DNA from: Delphinus delphis
Taxonomy: Eukaryota > Chordata > Mammalia > Artiodactyla > Delphinidae
Length of the DNA: 64,000 nucleotides
Direction: 5' to 3'
Assembly (NCBI RefSeq): GCF_949987515.2
Contig: NC_082692.2
Span: 84,949,488 to 85,013,487 of the forward strand
Positions 11,421 to 22,879 of the stretch are shown here, one piece after another. Numbering within the stretch: the stretch's first letter is position 1; each line of letters opens with the position of its first letter. The notes below the pieces were generated by a model. The model saw only the letters and a list, made by a program, of their open reading frames with translations, was not told where the DNA came from and ran no database searches. A program made the position numbers and the translations under genes.

Positions 11421-11653
11421 AGAGCTGATAGAGGGCTTTCCTGGTGGCATGGTGGTTGAGAGTCCGCCTGCCGATGCAGGGGACACGGGTTCGTGCCCCG
11501 GTCCGGGAGGATCCCACACGCCGCGGAGCGGCTGGGCCCGTGAGCCATGGCCACTGGGCCTGCGCGTCCGGAGCCTGTGCTCCGCAACGGGAGAGGCCAC
11601 AGCAGTGAGAGGCCCGCGTGCCGCAAAAAAAAAAAAGAGAGAGAGCTAATAGA
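11421..11653 (+). mobile_element. Young short CHR SINE
   Basis: The body is about 11433-11636 with a short A run and an AGAGAG extension. The flanking repeats 'agagctgataga' (11421-11432) and 'agagctaataga' (11642-11653) differ at one base, consistent with a TSD slightly older than the perfect ones. Confidence 0.94.
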
Positions 11654-11845
11654 AAAAGAAATTATTAACTGTCAGAACCACAACATTTTATCATACCCAC
11701 CTTGGATCCCCAAATCCACAGGCAGCATATACACTCTCAAGCAGAAGATTAATTTGCGGTAACCACAATCTTAATATTTTATTCCAGTTATCCACTCGAG
11801 GCCAATATCACAGTGAAGAATCAAGATAGCATCTACTAAATCAGA

Positions 11846-11877
11846 TACATATACATATATATATATATATATATATG
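11846..11877. repeat. (AT)n microsatellite
   Basis: 'acatatacatat' runs into about 11 AT units. Self-complementary, so it could extrude as a hairpin. Confidence 0.92.
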
Positions 11878-12292
11878 TCTAAAAGGTTACTGGAAGAACT
11901 GAAGAATCAGAAGTCAGTGATACATCAGGGGAAAGGAAAAACCATATCCCAAATTACAGCTTCTACCCTTGTGGCAGAACTGTGAAGAAAAAACTCAAAA
12001 GTGGATGTTTACAGACATTGTAGGTCCTGGGTGAGACCGGGATGATCTCACTCAAGGTTGTACCTAACACCTGCTATCAAAAGGTAAGAGAGAAACTGGC
12101 TTTCCAGCGACACTGTTTGTCCCAGCCAGCAGCGATCTCAGGGCAATGACCTTTACAGACTGGTCTCTTGACTCGCCACATCATTTGCAAACTGATTTGG
12201 AGGTTTCTGGTCTAACTCCGTGCTTCCCAAGAGTGCCCTGGGTGGTACGTGGGGTGGCTTTACGTGGCCAATGGAGATACAACATGCCTGCG
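11878..12292. other. Unassigned sequence
   Basis: No repeat or gene is recognised. Confidence 0.4.
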
Positions 12293-12361
12293 CTCACACT
12301 CACACGTGCACACACGCGCACACACGCACGCACACACACGCACATACGCACATGCACACAT
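12293..12361. repeat. (CA)n microsatellite with CG interruptions
   Basis: An imperfect CACA/CGCA array of about 69 bp. The CpG-bearing interruptions suggest TG/CA-to-CG variation. The short frame of alternating T and H residues across it is a repeat artefact. Confidence 0.93.
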
Positions 12362-12784
12362 TTAATAGCCAGGTATTTATTTTTACATTTTTCTTTCCTT
12401 TAGGGTTCACCATCATTCTGGCTGTCCAATAGTGGACAAATTCTGAAATGTCCTTTTATGAAAAATATTAACTAATGAATAAATAAATTATTTAAAAAGC
12501 AATTGAAAGGAAAAATGTTAAGTACATTATATTCCAAATATGTATAGATAGGGCAAAACTGAGGGTGTGGAGTTTGATGTGTAGCTGCATAAAGAGGTGA
12601 CATGGAAGGTGACAAGCTACGTTAGCGCAAACAGGAGGAGAGCCGAGGCGTGCTGTCTAATTCCACCGAGACGCCACACAGCACTGCCCTGCTCAGAGCT
12701 TCGGTGTTCTTGTCTGTGTAGTAGATTAAACATGTGGATTCCGAACGTTTCTATCATGATATGCCCTAAAAATGCTTTAAAAAT
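12362..12784. other. Unassigned sequence
   Basis: No feature is recognised. Confidence 0.4.
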
Positions 12785-12921
12785 ATACGCACACATACAC
12801 ATAGTGACATACACACATATGTCGCTACAGGTATGTATGTCTCTACATGTCTCTACAGGTCACAAAAATTTACACATGAACAGAGACATACACACACCTA
12901 CACAAAGACACATACATACAT
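12785..12921. repeat. Degenerate CA/TA-rich low-complexity region
   Basis: Alternating ACACATACAC and ATGTATGT patches over about 140 bp. Similar sequence resumes at about 13115-13155 after the MER2-like element, so the MITE appears to have landed in a microsatellite. Confidence 0.7.
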
Positions 12922-13114
12922 ACGGCTGGCCCCTGAACAGCTCGGGGGTTTGTCCGCGTATAACTTACTGTCAGCCCTCATTGTCAGAGGTTCCTCCACA
13001 TCCGCAGATTCAATCAACCTTAGATCGTGTGGTACTAGAGTATTTACTCTTGAGAAAAACCCACGGAAAAGCAGACCTGCACAGTTCAAACCCACGCTGC
13101 TCAAGGGTCAAGTG
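12922..13114 (+). mobile_element. MER2-like Tigger MITE, internally deleted
   Basis: The left end 'tggcccctgaacagctcggg' and right end 'gctgctcaagggtcaa' are complementary termini of the MER2/Tigger1 type (family consensus termini resemble cagttgacccttgaacaac). Internal phrases 'ccgcgtataactt' and 'gcacagttcaaaccc' also fit. At about 190 bp it is shorter than the roughly 345-bp family length. Non-autonomous, with no transposase. Strand is nominal for a palindrome-ended element. Confidence 0.75.
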
Positions 13115-14681
13115 TGTATACATACACCGTACCTAGCTACACACATACGTGTATGTAAAACCAGACCCTACCCAAGGCGGTAGCTACTCAGGCAAGCAGA
13201 CAGTGACCCACAAAGACAGCAGCAGACAAAGTCGCTTTCCCTGTCTGACACGGTGCATCTGAGTTTCCACCTCCTGTCCCAACTGCTGCCCCCAGCCCAC
13301 CAAGTAAAACCATAGGACTAAGACGGGCTTTCTACTCCCCTCGAGCTCTACAACGTCAATGTTCCACAAAGCCTCACCCTCGGATGGACCCGGAGATGAG
13401 CCTAGAAATGCCCACGTCACAAGGGATACTACACATCTTCAAGGGACAGACACACCAAGGGATAATATGTCACCATCGCTCCCAAAGTCAGGTGTTTCCT
13501 AAAGGAGACCACTGAGCGACACGTTCTTTGGGGGAAATCACATCAGGGTAATAAGCAAAGGAAGAACAAAACTGCGGGGGAAAGTGAATGAACGTAATCT
13601 TCCTCAATTGTGACGTCAGGATAAAAAAAAAAGAAACTAATCAGAGGTGAATTTAACTAGGCAATGACAACCTCTACCCTCAGGTAAATTTATGCCCTGT
13701 TCCTAATTTCAGAAAAAAGAATAAAGCTACACATGGTTTCAATATTTTCTCTGTGCTAGGGCAATCTAGTTATCTTTTTATTCAATAAGGCAACCAAAAT
13801 TGCATGCGTTTCCTAAATACTCTTGAATTTATACATCTTGACATTTTTTTCAAAGACACGTAAATTGTCTGAGGGCCATCTCCCCAATGCATGACAATAA
13901 ACTGCAGCCCATCCTATTTTAGGAAAACCGCAATATGAAAACATTGGTCACCGGCCAGACTCAGGACAGAGGCACCTGCATAATGAATGGTTCACCCTAG
14001 AAACAAGGAAGCCGCTGGTCTCAGGACCTCTTGCCCAAAGAAAGGCTGGCTTGATTCTTCTTTCATCCAAGTGGCATGATGTCACCAAGCTACTTACCCA
14101 AAGCCCTCTCTCAGAAAGGCAGGCTTACTCTTAAAACCATCCCCACCTACCACAGTTCTCTTCGACAAAACCAAAGCCCTGTTCACCTGCCTATGATTAG
14201 CATCCTCGCTGCCCCCGCACTGCTGATGGAGCACCTCCATCTGAGCATGTCAGGACCACAAGTCTTAATCTGACCCCCTCTTGAAGTGGCCTCGGTTCTC
14301 TATTTCATCATTTCATAAGCTGCTTCCTCTTGAAATTTTCAAACCGCCCAGCCCAAGCTCCGAAGGCAGCCTGCAGTCACTGAGCAATCTGGGTCCTGAG
14401 CATCTTCTCCTTTGAGACATTTCGACATTTTAATGGTGTGATGTGGAACAGGAAACATTAACTCACTGCTAGCTTCAGTCACACTTCACAGCTTTCTTAC
14501 ACAAGTCAAGGACAACACATAAAGGAAGTCAGAAATCGAGGGGAGTGACGACGTAGATGCTTCGGAAGAAAGGAGCATGTAATGGCATCGGCGTAAACAT
14601 GAACTTCTCAACCTAGAACCATCCCCCCTCACAATATTTTTGAGTCTTATTAGGAAAAATACATACAATTTAAAATGTTCA
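13115..14681. other. Unassigned sequence
   Basis: Remnant CA/TA low complexity runs to about 13155, then unassigned sequence. No convincing exon or repeat was seen in about 1.5 kb. Confidence 0.4.
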
Positions 14682-14846
14682 AGTGCTTCTCAAACCTTAA
14701 TGTAGGTATGAATAACCTGGTGATCTTGCTGAAAACAGGCTGTTTCAGTAAGTGGCGTGCGGGGACCCAAGATTCTGAATCTGTAACAAGCACCCAGGGG
14801 ATGCTTATGCTGCTGGCCCAGGGGCCATGCTTGTGAGTAGTGAGGG
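14682..14846 (-). repeat. MER20/MER5-type hAT DNA transposon relic
   Basis: 'gtgcttctcaaaccttaatg' is the reversed terminus. Later 'gattctgaatctgtaacaag' and 'gatgcttatgctgctggccc' match the MER20 group. Non-autonomous and old. Confidence 0.65.
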
Positions 14847-15479
14847 CACAGGGTCCCTGCCCCTCATCTCCACCTGTCTTCTCACCCTCCCAGGAAGGTC
14901 AGGAGAACCCACAGCTGAAAACAGGTTTCCACCGGACCCAGGCTGAAAACCTGTTTCAAATGGACCTGAAGTGTGGCAAAATAATCAATACGAAAAGCAA
15001 AAAGAAAAACCGTCCAAGTTGCAACAAGTCTTTCCAATGAGGTGTGGAAGGAGCTAACGGATACGGCTGTGAAGTTATCACACTTGTGGGAGGGAGCTAG
15101 TGGCCAGACTTAACCGTAAAAGACAGAAAGGTAACCACCCTCTCCCTTGGCCGTGTTGAGTCCTGAAACTGCTTCATCTCACTTTCAGTAGAAGTTAACC
15201 TTCAGATTATGGGTTGACACACACACACCCCTTCCCATCACAGGTAGAAAAAGCAAACCAGAACTCCAATAAAAGTCTTGGTGTCTAAGCTAACAAGCCA
15301 TGATTTCCTCAGAGGAAAAGAAACCTTGATGGAGAACAAGGCGAGTACCATCTGAGGCTCAACACCCCGCCCGCCCCAGGATCTGAAGCCTTCGATGGCC
15401 CACAGATGTGAGAGAGCCGCGCCTCCTATCAAGCACGTGTACGACACCTACAAGCCTTTGGAGGCAGTTTCACATCTTC
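14847..15479. other. Unassigned sequence
   Basis: No feature is recognised. Confidence 0.4.
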
Positions 15480-15640
15480 AAAGTGCTTTCTGAGGGTGAA
15501 TTTATAAATCCACACAAACCCTATGAGTTCTTCCTCCCCCGGGTGTGATTAAGCCCATTTTACAGATGAGCAAGCAGAGAGACACAAAGAGTTTTGACAA
15601 GTCCAGGCGGGCAACCAACTCATCGTCGAGGAAGAGGCTC
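15480..15640 (-). repeat. MIR SINE fragment
   Basis: 'gattaagcccattttacaga' followed by 'tgagcaagcagagagacac' is the reversed MIR core. Upstream 'cacacaaaccctatgagttc' fits the reversed 3' part. Confidence 0.65.
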
Positions 15641-15759
15641 CTGGCTCCCTCCCCCAAGGCCAACCATCCCCTCGGAACATCCTAGTCACAGGCCTGGCGG
15701 TGACGTCCTTTGGCACAGACAGAGACCCACCTTGGAATTCCGCCAAGGGAAAAAAACCA

Positions 15760-15886
15760 CTAATCCTGGAGGTGTGCCCTTCGCCTCCTCACAAACTGCT
15801 CCACTTTATCGGGCATCCAGGGATTTTCGCAAGCTTTTGCTAACACAAGGATCACCTTCTGCCGGCTGGCGTGCTCGGACATGTTT
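15760..15886 (-). other. Candidate terminal exon (hypothesis)
   Basis: On the minus strand, a pyrimidine-rich stretch 'ttcccgtcttctttgtgccc' followed by 'attttag' ends at 15887 and looks like a 3' splice site. Immediately downstream is an open frame that contains SEHASRQKVILVLAKA and then WMPDKVEQFVRRRRAHLQD before a TAG at 15760-15762. The frame is rich in charged residues, as in real protein C-termini. The acceptor overlaps sequence resembling a MIR core, no family was recognised, and the frame needs an upstream exon ending in phase 2. Coding status is unproven. Confidence 0.22.
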
Positions 15887-16469
15887 CTAAAATGGGCACA
15901 AAGAAGACGGGAACCAGCACTGGAGGGGCAGCTGCCCACGGGGCCATCCCAGGGGCATCCCGGCCTGGCCTGGGTGTATTTCACAGTCATTTCCTGTGTG
16001 CCTGAGCCCTCTTCCCTCACAGAATCCTGCTGGAACCTGGCAGGGAAGTACTATCAGGCTCCCCCTCCCCCCCATTCTACACGGGGTCTAACTGAGCCTG
16101 GGATGTCTTCGGTTACGTTCAGGCGGCTTACCCTGGGACACAGGATTTTATGTGTGGCCCTAAATATACGCACAAGTCTATAGAGACGTACCAGCAGAAA
16201 CAGATTTTCACGTCTGTGCCGGAACAAGCACCGTTTTCAATGAGCAACGACGAACGGGGTTGAAAGATGCTTTAATAACTGTCTGACTAAGGGTAGCAAA
16301 GAAGGGACAATGACCTTGGAAACCAGGCACACAGGAGCGCCACCACCGCTGCTGTCTAACGGGAGATCCTAAACTTCCCTCTTGGGCTTTCGGATCATAA
16401 TAAGGAAAATGTCCGTCTCTTGTAAGCTCTGGTTGTGTCTCAGGTACTGAGTGGGGCACATTCCTAATC
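15887..16469. other. Unassigned sequence, possible weak MIR trace
   Basis: The part at about 16000-16110 ('ggaagtactatcaggctccc') may be a decayed reversed MIR. The remainder is unassigned. Confidence 0.3.
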
Positions 16470-16625
16470 TGATTCACAGTCCTCACCATAACCTTGTTAC
16501 GTGACCGACTGGGGAAAGGAGCTGAAACAAGCCCCTTGACCAGTGCCCATGGCAGGTAGAACGGGATTCAAGGTCCGGTTCTCTAGACTCTGAGTTCACG
16601 GTATTTCCACCGTTCATTCCAGGTG
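16470..16625 (-). repeat. MIR SINE fragment
   Basis: 'cctcaccataaccttgttac', then 'aaaggagctgaaacaagccc' and 'gggattcaaggtccgg', follow the reversed MIR order (3' part, core, then tRNA-derived head). Highly diverged. Confidence 0.5.
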
Positions 16626-16764
16626 TGCTGGGGGCTTAACTAATACCAGTGAGGACCTCCAAGCCTAAGAATCAAAAATGGCTGCTAAATCCCAATGATA
16701 TCTTAACTGGAGTCTGAAATTAGAAAGTTTTCCAAATCTCACACAGCCTTTGCCTTCAAAAGAC

Positions 16765-16993
16765 CAAGGTCCGGGCTTCCCTGGTGGCGCAGTGGTTGAG
16801 AGTCTGCCTGCCGATGCAGGGGACACGGGTTCGTGCCCCGGTCCGGGAAGATCCCACGTGCCGCGGAGTGGCTGGGCCCGTGAGCCATGGCCGCTGAGCC
16901 TGCGCGTCCGGAGCCTGTGCTCCGCAACGGGAGAGGCCACAACAGTGAGAGGCCCGCGTACCACAAAAGACAAACAAACAAAAAACAAGGTCC
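16765..16993 (+). mobile_element. Young short CHR SINE
   Basis: The body is about 16773-16985. Its A-rich tail is interrupted ('accacaaaagacaaacaaac'). The short flanking repeat 'caaggtcc' is at 16765-16772 and 16986-16993. The interrupted tail suggests some age. Confidence 0.93.
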
Positions 16994-17369
16994 AACTAGA
17001 GAAACAGAACAGTCCTAGCCTGGGAGCGGGATGAAGGGACAAGTCACACGGAAGAGGACACGAGTGACTGAAAAGAAAAGGGAAAGTTTTTCCAGGCAGA
17101 GGGAAATGCATGTGGCAGCCGCTCTACTCCAAGTGTTTACTGAGGGGGAAGAAAAATTTAAAAAGCACTATTTTGAATTGTTATTAATATACCGGGAATA
17201 CAGTAACTGGTAAATGTCAGATAATAACCTACAAGGTGTCCTCCCTTTACTGTCCTCATTACAGACTGTGCTTTGCAAACTGTGTTCCAAGGGGCCCCTG
17301 TGGTGTGGAAGGTGGGGAGCACACACCAGCTGCTCTCAGCTGGAAGTCACTCTGCCTCCTGGTACATAA
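16994..17369. other. Unassigned sequence
   Basis: No exon is recognised. Sequence at 17030-17130 loosely resembles reversed L2 but too weakly to call. Confidence 0.35.
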
Positions 17370-17440
17370 TTGTCTTCTCAGCTCCTTGCCGAGTCCCTGG
17401 CAAAATAAGTGCTTAATAAGTATCTGTTGAATGAAAAAAA
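17370..17440 (+). repeat. L2/MIR 3' tail fragment
   Basis: 'aataagtgcttaataagtat' followed by 'ctgttgaatgaa' is the typical 3' end shared by L2 and MIR. Confidence 0.6.
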
Positions 17441-18219
17441 GCAAGAAGAAGGAGCTCTGAACTCATGCCCCTAGTCAACCATTAGAACTCAACTTGTGTT
17501 TATTTTAAATGGGGGTGGGGGGGTCCCAAGGAAGGTTTCACTTGGGCAGGGCAGCCAAACCACGTTAAAAAAAGAACCAAAAAAAGACATGAGATTTATG
17601 AATATCTCTAGGTTTGGCCTCATTTCTTGCTCTACCATGACATTCATCCAACACGAAGGGGCCACTAAATTGGGCTGATTCAAACTCTTAACAAATTTCC
17701 AGGCTCACAACCACATTCACCCATCCACGTACTGCTGAACCACATCTATCAACAGCGTGGCCTGTTCAAGACCAGAGCCTGGAGGCCAGCTGGTCTGACC
17801 AACACGCTGGCTCACCCGAGTTTCTGGCCAGAACTGGAAAAACCCCAGCAGAAACTCCAAGTTCAATGCATGAGCCTCAGATCACGCCAGATCTCTGATC
17901 CCCAGGGAAGCTGAAAGAGGATACTAACACCAACTCCTCTTGAGCTGGAAAACAAGGCATTCTTTGGAAATGCAGGCAGGTAAGTCTGAGGATTGAAAAG
18001 ACGCCACCAAGTCCGGAAGGGTCAGCAAACGATCAGGAGAGGGAGGCAATAAAATAAGGTCCACTACTGGCTAAAGGTAAGCTAATTTCTGAGTTGTATT
18101 TGCAACGTCAATAAATGATTCATCGAATAACCTGTAACTCCTCATTAGATGGAAGTGTCTCCTTTGGAAGATAACAGGAAGAAAAATGGGAATGTCGGGT
18201 GTACAGTCATGAACCTCAA
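17441..18219. other. Unassigned sequence with a G-rich run
   Basis: A G5-T-G7 run lies at about 17511-17523. No exon or repeat is otherwise recognised. Confidence 0.4.
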
Positions 18220-18370
18220 AGGACACTCATTCAATAAATTCAGTGTGAGCCCACATGGAGAAGTGCTTTAAGGCAAGACCAAAGTGGTAGATGCTTGGGA
18301 GAGGCAGACATGAATCTAGCTGAGCTGACTAAAGATGGCACCTGGCAAGAGGAGGAATACAGTGGACACG
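18220..18370 (-). repeat. Possible reversed L2 fragment
   Basis: 'cattcaataaattcagtgtg' followed by AGGCAGACATGAAT-like sequence is compatible with the reversed L2 3' end. Weak. Confidence 0.35.
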
Positions 18371-18446
18371 TGAAAGGAAAATGAAAACTTCAACAGATGA
18401 AGGATCGGAGTCTTTCGATTCATTTAAGACTTATGCTCACCCTACT

Positions 18447-18818
18447 CAGGGCCTTTGCGCATGCTGTCCTATCTGCCAAGAAGGTTCTTTCCCAGCTCTG
18501 TGTACGGTGGTCCCCCTCTCATCTCCCAAACCTTCACTTAAATATTGCCTTCTTGGAAAATCCTTCTCTGAACACACAAACTAAACTAGCCTCCCTTCTT
18601 CCACTGTCTCTTAAAATATCACATGTATTTTTTCATATAATCACCCTATTTCACTCATACGTGGTTTATTTATTATCGGACTCTCCCCTTAAAAGACCAC
18701 AGAGGTAGGAACCACAGCTGTGGGCATCATCTCCATATACCTAATATGTAGCCGGGGCCTGGCACAAAGACAGAACTCAATCCATGGTTGCACAATATAT
18801 GAACTAATAAATAAAGAA
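18447..18818 (+). repeat. L2 LINE 3' end
   Basis: It opens with 'gggcctttgcgcatgctgtc', continues through 'aaagaccacagaggtaggaa' and 'ccggggcctggcaca', and ends near 'gaactaataaataaa'. A near-complete L2 3' segment. Confidence 0.8.
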
Positions 18819-18849
18819 GGGAGAAAAAGCATTTCACACAGAGTGAGAG

Positions 18850-19340
18850 CAGCGACACGCTGGCAGGAAACTGTCGCTGATGCTGGAAGGGTGCTAGGTA
18901 GAGGGTCTGGCTAGAGTGGAGGGTACACAAAGGAGATTAAGGAGAACCAGAAACCATGTTGCAGAGGGAGTTCGCAGGGAGATCACAGGAAGGCCTGGGA
19001 TGCCAGGCCAAGGAGACTGGGCTCTGTTGTCAGCCAAGGGGGCTACTGTAGGTTCTGAACAAACATATGCGATACCATTCAGGCTGTTCCAATAAGAACA
19101 TACAGAGGCAGGGCTGTCAGCCACAGGCTGCCACAATGATATGGACCAAGCACACCAAAGCCCTGAAGAGGAGGACAAACCCAACAAAGAGAATGGAGGA
19201 AAAGGATGATATAGAAACGAAACAAGCCACAGACGTTAGCGACTAAGGGAACATGAGGAGCGAGGGCCAGAAGAACCATCCTAGGTTTCAGGCATGACTG
19301 GAAGGTGGTGATGGAATTAAAAGACATCAGAAAGGCAGGA
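18850..19340 (-). repeat. L2 LINE internal part, reverse orientation
   Basis: 'gccaggccaaggagactggg', 'ataccattcaggctgttcca' and 'gaccaagcacaccaaagccc' fit the reversed L2 region that lies further 5' of the end piece at 9 kb. It faces the forward L2 at 18447-18818, so the two are inverted relative to each other. Confidence 0.55.
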
Positions 19341-20589
19341 GGGTGAAAAGGTACAGGAGAAGAGAAGAGATTTCTATTCTAGAAATGCCTGCTCAGAGAT
19401 CTGGGATTTGGGTGGAGTGGGGCAGGGGGGGGATCTTTGTGAAGATATATTCCAGCAACCTGAAAACGAGTGCCGGGAGGCGAAGAGAAAAGATGAGCTC
19501 AAGATAGCGATATTCTGGAGTCTTCCACCTTGAGGGGAAGAGCGGAACCACCAGCGGGGAGGAGATGGAATAGAAGGTTCATTACGCCCGAGAAAAGTCC
19601 CCCCTTCGGGCACCAGTACCACGGCTTTTAATCAAGCTGAGAGGTACCATGTGACGGAAGACTAGCTTCTTTCTTCCGGCAGGAGCCTGAGACTGTCCTA
19701 TCTGCATTCAAAGTCCTCATATCCTCCAGAAGATGAACACAGCAGCAAAAGATCAAGCAATCCCACCCAATAGGACTTCAGCAACCAGGGAAATCTCGTG
19801 AAACAATCTAGAAAATTGTTAGGTGTCCCCAGCCCTCCTCTGAGTGAGACACTCCGTAATTCCTTTTTGGTTTTAAAAATGCCCTTGCTCCAATTGTTTC
19901 CAGCTCTAACCAATGAATGGAAGAGTGCAGATACGAATGCCAGTGCAAAATATGGCCGCAGTAAAAGTTTACAGACCTAATTTTCAATTGTTTTGGCAAA
20001 ACGGCTTGGTCCACCCCTTCAGGTCTGGAAAGCAATCAGCTTATTAGCAGAGAATGGGCTATTGTAGCTTCACGAGTCTTGTTCAGAAACCTGCTTTACG
20101 GTTTCCATCTCATGAGAAGTTCCTATTGAAAGCACATTGTTCTGAAGGGGCTCCTGTATGAACTGGCTTTCACACCCAAGGTCTGACAACAGCCCTTCGA
20201 GAGGCAGAGCCATAAAACAATAACAGGGCACATTACAAGATGCAAAGGAAATCAGACATTTGAAATTCCTGCAAAGAGATGTGGCCCGGACACACGTGCG
20301 CACAAGAGAAACTCGGAGGGGTGTGTTGGAGAAAGGGTTAAGTGCACACTTCACCTTGAACTGTGACTGCCCTGTGAGCTCCAGCTAAACCTGGAGTCGT
20401 GGGGGAGCTGCTGGTGGAATAGGGGCTTTCCTGGCCCTGAGGTTCAGCTCAGCTCATCCATTCTACTGTGCACTTAAAGAATCAATAAAACGTCCCCTTT
20501 GAAACTCCCTGGACTAGTGCCGACTCGCAGGCAGTAGTAGGCTGACATTTTTTGCTATTTCCGTGACTACAGCCAGCAAACCTGAGGAG
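19341..20589. other. Unassigned sequence
   Basis: About 1.2 kb with no recognised exon, repeat or RNA gene. Purine-rich near 19350-19500. Confidence 0.4.
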
Positions 20590-20735
20590 GAGACGTGGAA
20601 ACTACAGCTTGGGCCGAGCGGGAAGGTGGATGCGGGGTCCGGCTGTTTGCAGGCTGTCCCTGCGCATCACGCGGTCGGTCCGTGGATGCCCGGCAAGCTC
20701 CCCCGTGGCAGGAGCCGCCAGACCCAGGAGATGTC
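20590..20735. other. Small CpG-rich patch
   Basis: About 13 CpG dinucleotides within roughly 140 bp by hand count, in GC-rich sequence ('gggccgagcggg', 'catcacgcggtcggtccgtg'). It is shorter than a standard CpG island. It could be a small regulatory element or chance, and no repeat explains it. Confidence 0.45.
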
Positions 20736-20987
20736 ATTTCTAAGGGGACATCAAGGAGAAACTATAGAGGAGTCTGAATTGTATCTGCCTTCACTGCTTT
20801 GGGCTGGGTGGAGGGGGAGCAGCAAGGAACCATTTGTTTTAAGGAAAAAAGGCATTCTTGGACAGGCTCACCTGAAAAACACTTCTTTTTTTCTGGGCTG
20901 CTCTGAGCATTTCAGGAATCAAAGGCTTGTGCCAAGGCAGGCAGCCAGGCGGAACTCAGCACTTGTGTGTGTGGCTCGTGAGAACTC

Positions 20988-21014
20988 GGGGGTGGGGGGT
21001 GGGAGGAGGGGGGA
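20988..21014 (+). other. Putative G-quadruplex motif
   Basis: Four G tracts with short loops: G5-T-G6-T-G3-AGGA-G6. It satisfies the usual G3+N1-7 rule and is the strongest such motif in the window. It lies about 250 bp from the CpG-rich patch. Confidence 0.7.
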
Positions 21015-22569
21015 CTGAAATGTCCCTGGTCCATCTGTTGATGTCTGGGCGGCAGAAAATATTGAAACAGAAATAGAAAGTTAGAAAAAAAAAAAAAGGC
21101 TTCGGAGCAAAACCTGAAAGAGTATTGTATTTCGAAAGGAAATGTTCGACTGATTGTATAAAAATGGAAAAACAGAATTAACATGTTCCATAATGATTCG
21201 TCTGTGTTAACTAAATATTGAGCTGAAATTTGGTGAAACCCTCAAAATAAGACTTTTCAAGGAAGTCGGTGTCTTGGAGAAGCGTCCTCATCTCAAGATA
21301 GCTACGTGGCTCCGCGGTGCCCTCCTCTGACCCACCTGGCTGCTGGCTTCTCACTCACTTTATTAAAGAAAGTACAAAACGCTGTGTAGTTTATTCCTCA
21401 TTCCACACCCCCAAGACGAGCCCATTACCAGTATTCCTCAATACATACTTGCATACTCAGTGAAAAACAAAATTCAAAATCTTTCCACGCTATAAAAACT
21501 GGCAACTTGGAGAAATGAAGATTCCTCTTTCTTCTCCATCCAGACTCCCATAGGAAGTGACACAGGAGGTTGGTCAAATTGCCCTCCTGCTTTGCTGACC
21601 ACAATCTCGACAGAGAAAGACCACCCTGGGAACGAGGCGATTCAGGTTTTTGACTGGCTCCCTCCTGACCATACCCCAAAATAGCCAGCGTCAAACCACG
21701 GAGAGCCTGACTCGAGGACAGTGCAGCGTGAGCGATTTCGGCATGGCCAACTCAACCCGACAGTCCTTACTTAGAAAATAGAGACCACAGCCGTGTACAC
21801 ACAGTAAAATGAGCAGGCACAAATCTGGCACACTCTCGCAAGCCGAGTGAATAATAGTACAAAAATATCAGGGAAAAAAAAAAGAGAGAGAGAGAGAGAA
21901 AGGTTATAAAATTTTATAACAGATGACAAATTGGTAGCTTTTCTCTGCTTTCCTGGAATGGATTCAGCAACAGATTTGAATCTTGGGCTTTGATGCTTGT
22001 CTGTGATATGCAGGGATCCCAAGTTCAAGGGAAAAACAAAAAAAAACAAAAAAACCCAGGAGCAGTTATCGGCACAGTACTTCACTTATAGCAGAATCTA
22101 TCCTTTGCCATTTACCCTAGAAATTATTTGGTTCCGTATTTAATGCACTTTTATTTAAAACAACATTACCTTTGTAATTTTTGATCTCAGGGTAGTCTAT
22201 CCTTGAAGCTCTCAGGCTTATGTCTAAAAGATGAATCTACCTGCTCAGATTCCAAGGAAATAGAGAGAAAACACTGCATTCTGCCACTTTGGAAGAGAGG
22301 CTCAGAACTCAGCCTTATGGTGTCTGTCTGTCACCCACGCTCCCTGGGCTTCGGGGGAGGTAGCCACATGTTCCTGGGGTGAGAATGTCCACAGGGCAAT
22401 GCCTTGCAGGTCACTGGCCCAGCTGCCTTTGAAGCAACAAAGCAGCCACAACCACCAGGGAACAGCGACCTGTGCCAAAGGGCGCCTCCTATGCACATGA
22501 AGCACCTCCCCCAGCACTTTCATCTCATTTCAACCAAACACTGCGGCGGCGCGTGCAGGGAGGTGAGCC
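21015..22569. other. Unassigned sequence with small simple repeats
   Basis: It contains an A run near 21086-21097, an (AG)n run at 21883-21899 and an interrupted A tract near 22034-22055. No exon or interspersed repeat is recognised with confidence. Confidence 0.4.
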
Positions 22570-22795
22570 CTAGGGGGGCACCCAGGAGTCACATCCCTTG
22601 CCTGCAAGTAGCTCTGGTTATCTAGGGAGGAAGACAGACACGTAAAGGAGCCGTGTAAAGACAACATGGACAGGAAGAAAGCAGCAGCCTCGGGTCATGC
22701 CAGTGGGAGCAAAAAGCTCAGATCGCCTCTCTGGTTAATGAGTAGGAAATCAGGGGAGGTTTCAAGAAAAAGAAAGGCCTTGCAGAATAAGAGAC
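22570..22795 (-). repeat. Possible reversed L2 fragment
   Basis: 'tgcctgcaagtagctctgg' plus 'gaggaagacagacacgtaaa' and 'caggggaggtttcaagaaa' follow the reversed L2 order. Diverged. Confidence 0.45.
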
Positions 22796-22879
22796 AGCGT
22801 GCTCAGATATGCTTGCCCAGGAAGTACCTGTGTGGTTAATATTCTTGGTGACGTGGCTTTCACTCTGGTAGAGTACAGC

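Noticed and set aside
12597..13136. 179-codon plus-strand frame
   Set aside because: It crosses a microsatellite and the MER2-like MITE.
20563..21018. 151-codon plus-strand frame over the CpG patch and G-rich run
   Set aside because: It ends in the glycine-rich translation of the G run, and codon composition and context give no support.
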